Part shown: positions 36,970 through 42,770 of the stretch, piece by piece
How the letters are laid out: every line of letters starts with the position of its first letter
Position numbering within the stretch: the stretch's first letter is position 1
Position numbers and translations under genes: made by a program
Notes under the pieces: generated by a model
What the model saw: the letters and a program-made list of their open reading frames with translations, nothing else
Told to the model about the DNA's origin: nothing
Databases searched by the model: none
Assembly (NCBI GenBank): GCA_964427535.1
Contig: CAYRVF010000029.1
Location: forward strand, 1-42,770
Direction: 5' to 3'
Source: CAYRVF01 sp964427535
Lineage (GTDB): Bacteria; Chloroflexota; Ktedonobacteria; Ktedonobacterales; JADMIN01
DNA: 42,770 nucleotides

Positions 36970-37287
36970 TTACGAGCGCGTGCCATACACCTCTTCGACC
37001 GCCTCACGAATGGCGCGTTGGACCAACAGCGCATGCTGGATGACCAGATGCACCCGCGGCGTGAGTAGATAGATCTCGACGAGCTCCGTCGGCGTGAGAA
37101 TCACCTCGGCCAGCTCCGTGGCGCTACGACGCAGCTCGACGTCGGCACAGCGCACGAGCACCGCATCGCCATCGCGGCCGTAGACGTAGCCTTCGCGGAG
37201 CGTGCCGTCGGCGCCCGTGACGCGCACGATCGTGCGCACCTCGACGTCGCCGAGTGGCAGCAGATTCTTCGGTTGTGCGTTCGTCAT
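36970..37287 (-). CDS. hypothetical protein coupled to the helicase (105 aa)
   Basis: Start MTNAQPKNLLPLGDVEVRTI overlaps the helicase stop by 4 bp (ATGA). A small SH3-like beta barrel is suggested by RTIVRVTGADGTLREGYVYG, RDGDAVLVRCADVELRRSAT, followed by helices (ILTPTELVEIYLLTPRVHLV, ALLVQRAIREAVEEVYG). Translational coupling suggests a replication accessory role, perhaps helicase loading or inhibition. No family recognised. Confidence 0.6.
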   Translation of the reverse strand: MTNAQPKNLLPLGDVEVRTIVRVTGADGTLREGYVYGRDGDAVLVRCADVELRRSATELAEVILTPTELVEIYLLTPRVHLVIQHALLVQRAIREAVEEVYGTRS

Positions 37288-39131
37288 GCGCCTTCCGCGC
37301 CTCCCTCGACCGGCGTGTCAGTCGCTGCCTGAGACGCGCGCGGATGGCACAGCTTGCAGCGTGGGATGCCAGCGGAATCGAAGAACCAGAACTCGTCGGC
37401 GTGCGACTCGAATGGGCAGGCCTCGATGTCCAGATTGGGCGCGCGAACGCCAGGGCGTACCTGCGCACTTTCGCCAACTTTGCCAACTTCCCAACTTTCA
37501 ACCCGACCACCGGAGGTTTGTGGCGGTAGAGAGCTGTCGTTTTGTCGTTCCGTCGTCGTGCCCGGTTCGCCAAAGTTGGCAAAGTTGGCGAAGTTGGGAA
37601 GTTGGGCCGGTTGCGCGAATGGTTCTGGCGGCGGGAGCTGGTAGAGGCCGCGCTCGGTACGCTGGATCACGCCCTCGCGCTCCATGCGCCAGAGGAGGTT
37701 CTTCGCCTGGTCGTACTTGCTGCTCATCATGTCGGCCACTTCTCGGATGCTGAGCGGTCCGGTCGAGCTCGCCAGGGCCTCCAGCACGCCTTGCTGGAGC
37801 CGCGAGCGGCGGACATCCTCCGCATTGCCGTTCAGCACCCAGAGGCCGCGGCTCGCCTCGAAGCTGAGTGCGAGCTCCTGCTCGTCCACATCGCGACCCG
37901 CCATGAAGAGCGTCGCCTCCGGCCGGCCGCGCTCGCGGCGCATCACCATCACGTTGTCTACCGCGCCCGTCAGCCCGGTCGAACCGCTGATCTCGTCAAA
38001 CGGGTCGGCCGCGCTGAGCTTGCGCAGGTGATGAATGACGAGGATGGCCACATGATAGGTGTCGGCGAGGCGCTTCAGGTCGCCGAACGCGCGGTAGTCA
38101 TCGGCGTAGACACTCGCGTTCGCCCCGCTCGGCTCAGGACGCACCTTGGCCAGCGTGTCGACGATGACGAGGCGTGCCTGTGGGTGCTCGATCAGCCAGT
38201 CCTCCAGGTCGCCGACACCGCCGTCGTCGAGCCGCCGCCAGGCCGTCTCGAACTGCACGCCGTCGGGCACCGGATCGTCGCCGAGGAGCTGCAGCGCGCG
38301 TTGCTTGAGCCGCCGCTGATTGTCCTCCAGCGCCAGATACAGCGCCTCACCACGCTCGATCGCGATCTGCCCGAGCGCGCGGCCGCCCGCCCCGGTCGCG
38401 ATCGCCAGCGCGAGTGAGAGCCAGCTCTTGCCCGATTTGGGTTTGCCCGCCAGGAGCGTCAGCCCTTCGGGCAGGATGCCGGGCACGATCCAGTTCGGCT
38501 CTGGCAACTCGAGCTGGAGCAACTCCTTGAGGCTGAAGCCGGTGTGCGGAGCTGGATGCGCCGTCGCGTAGTGCTCGCGGATCTCGGTGAGCAGCTCCTC
38601 AGACTGCCGCAGTGCGTCCTGCGCCGGTGGGTTGGCGTAGGCGATGGCGGCGATCTTGGCGGCCGCGGAGATGAGCGTGCGGTTGACTGAGACGCCGGCG
38701 ACGGACTCGGCATAGGCAACCACGTTGGCGCTCGACGGCACCTGGTTGGCCAGCGCAGTGATCACGTGCCCGCCGCCGAGGCGTTCCAACTCACCGTGCC
38801 GCGCGAGATGATCCTGAAGGGTGAGCAGGTCGATGGTGATGCCGGCGTCGTCGAGGTCGAGCATCGCCTGGTAGACGACGCGGTGCAGCTCCAGGTAGAA
38901 GTGCTCGGGACGCAGGAAGCCGCGCACGTCGCCGATCGCGTCGGGGTCGATGAGAATGCTGCCGAGGACCGCCGCTTCGGTCTCGACGTTCTGAGGCAGC
39001 ATGGCGGGCTCCGGCTGCTCCTGCTCCTCTGGCTGGCGAGCGTTGTGCTTACGTTGACGCCATGGTACGATAGGAGTGCCACGAGTCCTGTGATCTTGGT
39101 TCGGTGACGTTGGCCGTTGTTCAAGTGCCAC
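37284..39131 (-). CDS. replicative helicase: DnaB N-domain fused to RepA-like ATPase (615 aa)
   Basis: GTG at 39131 with GAGGAGGAC about 5 nt upstream; an internal ATG (39002) is the classical DnaB-like start. Residues about 45-150 are a DnaB N-terminal domain (LPQNVETEAAVLGSILIDPD, then IDLLTLQDHLARHGELERLG, GGHVITALANQVP). The ATPase is closer to RepA/AAA_25 than to DnaB: LTLLAGKPKSGKSWLSLALA (Walker A 229-236), LVIVDTLAKVRP (Walker B), VAILVIHHLRKLSAADPFDE and GSTGLTGAVDNVMVM. A winged-helix region (LEALASSTGPLSIREVADMM) and a C-terminal zinc site (IEACPFESHADEF, GIPRCKLCHP) follow. It probably opens the phage origin and unwinds DNA. Iteron-like repeats lie in its own coding sequence. Confidence 0.8.
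   Translation of the reverse strand: MALEQRPTSPNQDHRTRGTPIVPWRQRKHNARQPEEQEQPEPAMLPQNVETEAAVLGSILIDPDAIGDVRGFLRPEHFYLELHRVVYQAMLDLDDAGITIDLLTLQDHLARHGELERLGGGHVITALANQVPSSANVVAYAESVAGVSVNRTLISAAAKIAAIAYANPPAQDALRQSEELLTEIREHYATAHPAPHTGFSLKELLQLELPEPNWIVPGILPEGLTLLAGKPKSGKSWLSLALAIATGAGGRALGQIAIERGEALYLALEDNQRRLKQRALQLLGDDPVPDGVQFETAWRRLDDGGVGDLEDWLIEHPQARLVIVDTLAKVRPEPSGANASVYADDYRAFGDLKRLADTYHVAILVIHHLRKLSAADPFDEISGSTGLTGAVDNVMVMRRERGRPEATLFMAGRDVDEQELALSFEASRGLWVLNGNAEDVRRSRLQQGVLEALASSTGPLSIREVADMMSSKYDQAKNLLWRMEREGVIQRTERGLYQLPPPEPFAQPAQLPNFANFANFGEPGTTTERQNDSSLPPQTSGGRVESWEVGKVGESAQVRPGVRAPNLDIEACPFESHADEFWFFDSAGIPRCKLCHPRASQAATDTPVEGGAEGA
37470..37605. repeat. iteron-like repeats in the helicase gene, candidate origin
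   Basis: On the plus strand CCAACTT occurs at 37474, 37483 and 37491 (spacing 9, 8), and AAGTTGG at 37573, 37582, 37591 and 37599 (spacing 9, 9, 8). The outer parts form a perfect 19-bp inverted repeat, AGTTGGCAAAGTTGGCGAA (37574-37592) against 37470-37488. The two clusters face each other across about 75 bp. An iteron array inside a replication gene recalls ori-lambda in O. Confidence 0.6.
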
Positions 39132-39452
39132 GAGAGTCCTCCTCGTGGCTGCCCATTCAGCGCCGTCCGCTGTTTCCCCACGACGATGCGGGCACGCGTC
39201 GGGGTGGAAACAGCGGATGCGTGCGTCTGGACAGCCAGCAGTTGCCTATGCTCGATGTCCAGACACACGCGCGATCACGACACCCCGGCGAGGAGGCGCG
39301 TCGTGACGACCATCCTGACGACAGTCACGACGACAACCGGAGCGAACTCGTCTAAACTGACTCGAACCGAGGAGACCGGTACGGCCTGAATTTTCCCGCC
39401 CTCGCGCGAACTTGTGAACCGATAGAAACCGGTTCGGACGGCCACGAGCGAC
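39132..39452. other. non-coding region between helicase and attachment site
   Basis: No gene is supported. It holds an imperfect inverted repeat (TCCGCTGTTTCC at 39167-39178, GGAAACAGCGGA at 39206-39217), a second inverted pair TCTGGACA/TGTCCAGA (39226-39233 and 39256-39263), and GAACCG/CGGTTC at about 39416-39435 beside the tRNA fragment. It probably contains the helicase promoter and possibly arm-type recombination sites. Confidence 0.45.
39167..39263 (-). promoter_or_regulatory. inverted repeats upstream of the helicase
   Basis: Two inverted repeats lie 36-132 bp before the helicase start. The TCTGGACA/TGTCCAGA pair matches the CTGGAC repeats ahead of the serine recombinase gene, so both promoters may answer to the same regulator. 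No convincing -10/-35 pair was found. Confidence 0.45.
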
Positions 39453-39508
<56 letters not shown>

Positions 39509-39567
39509 CACACGAGCCTCACCCTAGCGTGTTTGCGCAGCCATGGCCGCAATTGGCCTCACGTCCC

Positions 39568-40044
39568 CTACGATGTGAGCGGCTGTCCGAATCCCCGAGC
39601 GACCGGCGTGGCGGATGCGTTGGCTGGTGGTGCCTCAAACTGCTCGCTGACATTGAGCGCGAGCAGCAAATAGAGCATCAACACCGACGGGATCACGAAG
39701 TTGGTGATGGCAGCCCATGAGGGTAGATTCCCCAGCGCCCAGGCCAGCAGATAGACCACGAGATCGATAGCGGCCAGCACGATCGCCGCCCAGTAGGCCC
39801 ACACGCGCAAGGACCACAGCCCCGCCGCCACGGCAAAAAAGAGCGCGCCAAGGCCGAGACCCAGGAGTGCCGAGACCAGGCGAATCCCACCATTACTGCC
39901 TGACAGCGCGCCAGGTGACAGGAACGTTCCGATGATGGCCGCGAGCCAGGCGACGATCCCGGTGGCGGCGCAGAACAGCGCTGCGATGGTCACTCCCGGC
40001 GAGCGTGTGCGGGTGTGCGTCAGCGTTGCGGTTATGGCGCTCAT
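39568..40044 (-). CDS. host membrane protein, four spans (158 aa)
   Basis: Start MSAITATLTHTRTRSPGVTI at 40044 with GCAGGAGG 6-7 nt upstream. Four hydrophobic segments: VTIAALFCAATGIVAWLAAI, LVSALLGLGLGALFFAVAAG, VWAYWAAIVLAAIDLVVYLL and FVIPSVLMLYLLLALNV. Small integral membrane protein of DUF2127-like form; not specifically recognised. First gene on the host side of the attachment site. Confidence 0.7.
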   Translation of the reverse strand: MSAITATLTHTRTRSPGVTIAALFCAATGIVAWLAAIIGTFLSPGALSGSNGGIRLVSALLGLGLGALFFAVAAGLWSLRVWAYWAAIVLAAIDLVVYLLAWALGNLPSWAAITNFVIPSVLMLYLLLALNVSEQFEAPPANASATPVARGFGQPLTS

Positions 40045-40629
40045 TTGTGCCTCCTGCGCGTGGATTGAGAGTATGGCGGTAGTCCGTGGCAGCCCAGCAT
40101 CCATGACCCCATAGCGCACCCGCAATCGTGGTGATGCGGGCAGGGATGTGCCGGATGCTCACCGAAAGTATGCGCCGTCAGAACTGCCGATGACCCTGTG
40201 TCGGAGGTGGGGACGAAGGGTGAGACTTCACCTGACCCGAGAGGGAGTTGCCGCATGCCTCCGTGAGCCGATACGCGTACTGGCACGTCGCTCATGGCAA
40301 GCGGTGGCTGAGCAGAGTGAGTCGACATGGGCGCTCGTCGGCGAGCGGTGGGGAAATTCCTACACGCTCGTCGAACGCGGAGCATATGCGTGATAGCCGT
40401 CCGCGCCTGGCGTTTATCGCCGGTCATCGCGGCCCTGCTGGTCTCATGTCGGGGAAGTCCAGACACTTTTCGCGGGTTTTGTAGGGTATCCCCAGATATT
40501 GCTTTGGATGGCTCGTCTCACCTCATAGACTGAAACTGCGGACGGCGGAAAGCCGACCGTAACAGTGGCACCTACGTCAGGCAACTGACGCGCCATACAA
40601 GCCATTGCGATGAGATAGAGAGGGCCATT
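40045..40629. other. 585-bp intergenic stretch
   Basis: I see no convincing gene on either strand. Frames on the plus strand around 40148-40484 have Arg/Trp/Ser-rich, non-protein-like composition and no ribosome-binding site. The stretch probably contains promoters for the two divergent membrane-protein genes, but I could not identify good hexamers. Confidence 0.4.
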
Positions 40630-41244
40630 ATGCTGGATCTTACTGATCCCCAGACAGTTATTCAGGCAGCCCAGGTCGCTGGGACAGACACTGACGAGAC
40701 GGTGAGCGTGCGGCTCGCCCAGCCGGATGCCTCGGCCAAGAAGCCGATGCTTTCCCTGGCGCGGCTGTTCGCGTTCTTCGTCGGCGGCGGACTGGCCAGC
40801 CTCGGCGTCGTCGCCCTACTCGCCTCACTGACGGGCCACAGCACGCTGCTGGGCCTCTTCCACGTCGACACGCCGACCAGCGTGATCTATCTGCTCTCAG
40901 GCGTCGCTGGGATGGCCGCCTGGCGTCTGCGCCGTGAGTCGGCGGCGGTGGCCTATGCGGTGGCGATGATGCTGCTCTACGTCCTCCTGTTCTCCGCGGG
41001 CAACATCGCGTTCGGCAACGCTGAAGGGTTCCCACCGGCGGGCGCGACGACGTTTCTGGGCGTCCTGCGGCTGTACGACATCCCAGCGATCGCCTCGAAT
41101 GGCATGCAGATCACCGTTGCTATGCTCGGACTGATGACGATGGTCGCGGCGGGTCTGCAGCAGGGCGCTCGCGCAACGCTGCGGACACGCAGCCAGCAGG
41201 TCGTGGAGTACCACTCGCGCACCAAAGTGCGCACAGCAGCCTAG
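40630..41244 (+). CDS. host membrane protein, DUF4383-like (204 aa)
   Basis: GAGAGGG lies about 7 nt upstream of the ATG. After a polar N-terminus of 40 residues, four spans: LFAFFVGGGLASLGVVALLA, VIYLLSGVAGMAAWRLRRES-adjacent helix, AAVAYAVAMMLLYVLLFSAG, and MQITVAMLGLMTMVAAGLQQ. The early FHVDTPTSVIYLLSGVAG block resembles DUF4383 proteins (F.vn..hN.vhll.G..gl.a). Ends at 41244, followed by a strong terminator. Confidence 0.7.
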   Translation: MLDLTDPQTVIQAAQVAGTDTDETVSVRLAQPDASAKKPMLSLARLFAFFVGGGLASLGVVALLASLTGHSTLLGLFHVDTPTSVIYLLSGVAGMAAWRLRRESAAVAYAVAMMLLYVLLFSAGNIAFGNAEGFPPAGATTFLGVLRLYDIPAIASNGMQITVAMLGLMTMVAAGLQQGARATLRTRSQQVVEYHSRTKVRTAA

Positions 41245-41263
41245 GCTCAGTGGCATGTTTGAG

Positions 41264-41296
41264 ATGTCCGGACCTCAAGAGGTCCGGACATTTTTT
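41264..41296 (+). terminator. classic Rho-independent terminator
   Basis: ATGTCCGGACCT-CAAG-AGGTCCGGACAT, a perfect 12-bp stem with a tetraloop (41264-41291), followed by T6 (41291-41296), 19 nt after the membrane-protein stop. The best terminator in the window, on the host side. Confidence 0.9.
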
Positions 41297-41669
41297 GCCC
41301 GCGGATAGCAGGCCGACAGTATCGACGCACGGACTCTGGCAATCTCGGCTGTGCGGCGACGCCGATACCTGGCGACCTGCTTACGCGCAGGCTTCCAGCG
41401 CTGCTGAACAGTTCCTGAACGAGTGGCGAGAGGCAGGGTGAATGCGTGTACAATAGCGCATGCAAACATGCGCGGCGTTCTCCAACGATGACGATGTATC
41501 GTGCTGCGATGTGTTGAAGCGCCCAAGGATGTACATTGGCGCGGGTTTTGTTGCGTGTCCGCACTGTTCGCGCGCACCGCTCGGTTCCGCTTGATCGTCA
41601 GTGCCGGAGTGCGACATGCCTTCGATGGCGAGGGCTGGCTACACCCCCATCTGGACAGAGAGGATGCTA
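41297..41669. other. leader region upstream of the oxidase gene
   Basis: No gene. TACAAT at 41449-41454 could be a -10 box, without a clear -35. Directly after it GCGCATG-CAAA-CATGCGC (41456-41462 and 41467-41473) forms a small hairpin or operator. If this promoter is used, the oxidase mRNA has a leader of about 200 nt. Confidence 0.4.
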
Positions 41670-42770
41670 TGGCGACCGGAAGTATCTCAACTCGTGGACG
41701 TCTCGCGCGGCCGCGCTCGTGGACAAAAACTCCGGTTGGTATCTGGGTGACGACAACCGACCACAAGAAGATCGGCGTCGCGTACATCTACACCGCGTTC
41801 GTCTTCTTCCTGCTCGGCGGCATCGAGGCGATGATTATTCGCACCCAGCTCATCGTGCCGAACAACAAGCTGGTCAGCCCCGAGCTCTATAGCGAAGTCT
41901 TCACGATGCACGCGACGGTCATGATTTTCCTGTTTCTCGTGCCCATATGGACCGGCTTCGGCAACTATATCGTGCCCTTGATGGTGGGCGCACGCGATAT
42001 GGCCTTCCCGCGCATTAACGCGCTAGGTTACTGGTTGTTCCTGGCGGGCGGCCTGGTGCTCGCAACCAGTCTCGTCATCGGCGATGCGCCGAACGCGGGC
42101 TGGTTTAGCTATGCGCCGCTGACCGAGGCCACGCCCGCATGTATGTCGAGCGCGGCGGCGCTCTCGGCACAGCAGCAGGCGCTGAATGCCGCTCAAGCGG
42201 CGGCGCTGGGGCACCAGGGGTGCTTCTCGCTTGGCCCGAACATGGACTTCTGGATCGTCGGCCTCAACCTGCTCGGTATCTCCTCGATCACGGCAAGTAT
42301 CAACTTCATCGTCACCATCCTGCGGATGCGCGCGCCGGGGCTCACCATCAACCGCATGCCGCTCTTCACGTGGATGATGATGATCACGTCGTTCTTGCTG
42401 ATCTTCGCGCTGCCGAGCCTGACGGTCGCGAGCTTCCTACTCTACTTCGACCGGCACCTGGGCACGCACTTCTACCAGGCCAGCCAGGGCGGAGACCCGT
42501 TATTGTGGCAGCACCTGTTCTGGTCGTTCGGCCACCCCGAGGTGTACATCCTGATCTTACCCGCCTTCGGCATGATCTCGGAGATCATTCCGGTCTTCTC
42601 GGGCAAGCCAATCTTCGGCTACACCTTCGTGGCCTGGTCGGGTGTCGCCATCGGCTTCCTGAGCTTCACGGTGTGGGCGCACCACATGTTTGCCGTTGGT
42701 CTGCCCACGCTGGCCCAGGCGTTCTTCGCCTCCTCGACGACGCTGATCGCGATTCCGACGGCGGTCAAGA
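41670..42770 (+). CDS. ctaD: cytochrome c oxidase subunit I, 5' part (367 codons, cut by window end)
   Basis: AGAGAGG precedes the ATG by 5 nt. The sequence matches heme-copper oxidase subunit I: TTTDHKKIGVAYIYTAFVFF, SEVFTMHATVMIFLFLVPIW (His ligand of low-spin heme a), VPLMVGARDMAFPRINALGY, SINFIVTILRMRAPGLTINR, then LFWSFGHPEVYILILPAFGM (Cu-B His and the cross-linked Tyr) and WAHHMFAVGLPTLAQAFFAS (two Cu-B His). It is an A-type proton-pumping oxidase of the respiratory chain. Unusual: a loop of about 30 residues between WFSYAPLTEATPA and DFWIVGLNLLGI with CMSSAAALSAQQQALNAAQA and a second Cys (QGCFSLG), longer than in usual SoxM-type enzymes. Confidence 0.92.

Noticed and set aside
40457..40466. 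GTCCAGACAC, matching part of the TGTCCAGA site at 39256
   Set aside because: It lies on the host side without a partner arm; a single 10-bp match may be chance.
40148..40484. Small plus-strand genes in the host intergenic region
   Set aside because: No ribosome-binding site, unusual composition and no recognisable pattern.

Overview
The window is almost entirely a tailed-phage genome (siphovirus type) integrated in a high-GC bacterial chromosome, with host DNA at the right end. The host is not identifiable with certainty. GC content, the aa3-type oxidase gene at the right edge and several small membrane proteins would fit Chloroflexota or another high-GC lineage, but that is a weak inference. 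Two 100-N scaffold gaps (7873-7972 and 22762-22861) show that this is a draft assembly.

Left arm (1-4.0 kb): the 3' end of a KGG-repeat stress-type protein, two small zinc-finger proteins, a beta-rich hypothetical protein, and a divergent control region. In that region an excisionase/MerR-like winged-helix gene faces a SWIM zinc-finger gene, across a near-consensus promoter covered by three ACCTAGGT palindromes. A membrane protein with a C-terminal helix-turn-helix follows. No second attachment site or tyrosine integrase is seen, so the element probably continues to the left.

Late region (about 30 to 4 kb, read on the minus strand): small and large terminase, SPP1-like portal, three small proteins, MuF-type head protein, scaffold, major capsid protein, an unusual tRNA-like RNA of about 227 nt, head-tail connectors, gp10-like protein, tail terminator, major tail protein, a tail assembly chaperone pair joined by a -1 frameshift on GGGGGAA, tape measure, tail hub, tail fibres (one with a LamG domain), small membrane proteins, a papain-like peptidase and an HNH protein (both cut by a gap), a multidomain endolysin (amidase, C39-like, LGFP-like, coiled coil) and an LLH-type holin. 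A PIG-V-like membrane glycosyltransferase moron with its own promoter is inserted on the plus strand.

Early region (about 39.1 to 30 kb, also mostly minus): a DnaB-N/RepA-like helicase fusion with iteron-like repeats inside its coding sequence (candidate origin), a protein with a C-terminal J domain, several small zinc-ribbon proteins (one with DnaJ-like CxxCxG motifs), a short serine recombinase, an XRE repressor and a family 2 glycosyltransferase.

Right boundary: at 39453-39506 lies the 3' half of a tRNA-Ser(TGA), from anticodon loop to discriminator base, without its 5' half. This is the expected scar of integration into a tRNA gene. To its right is host DNA: two membrane-protein genes, a classic terminator, and the 5' part of the gene for cytochrome c oxidase subunit I.
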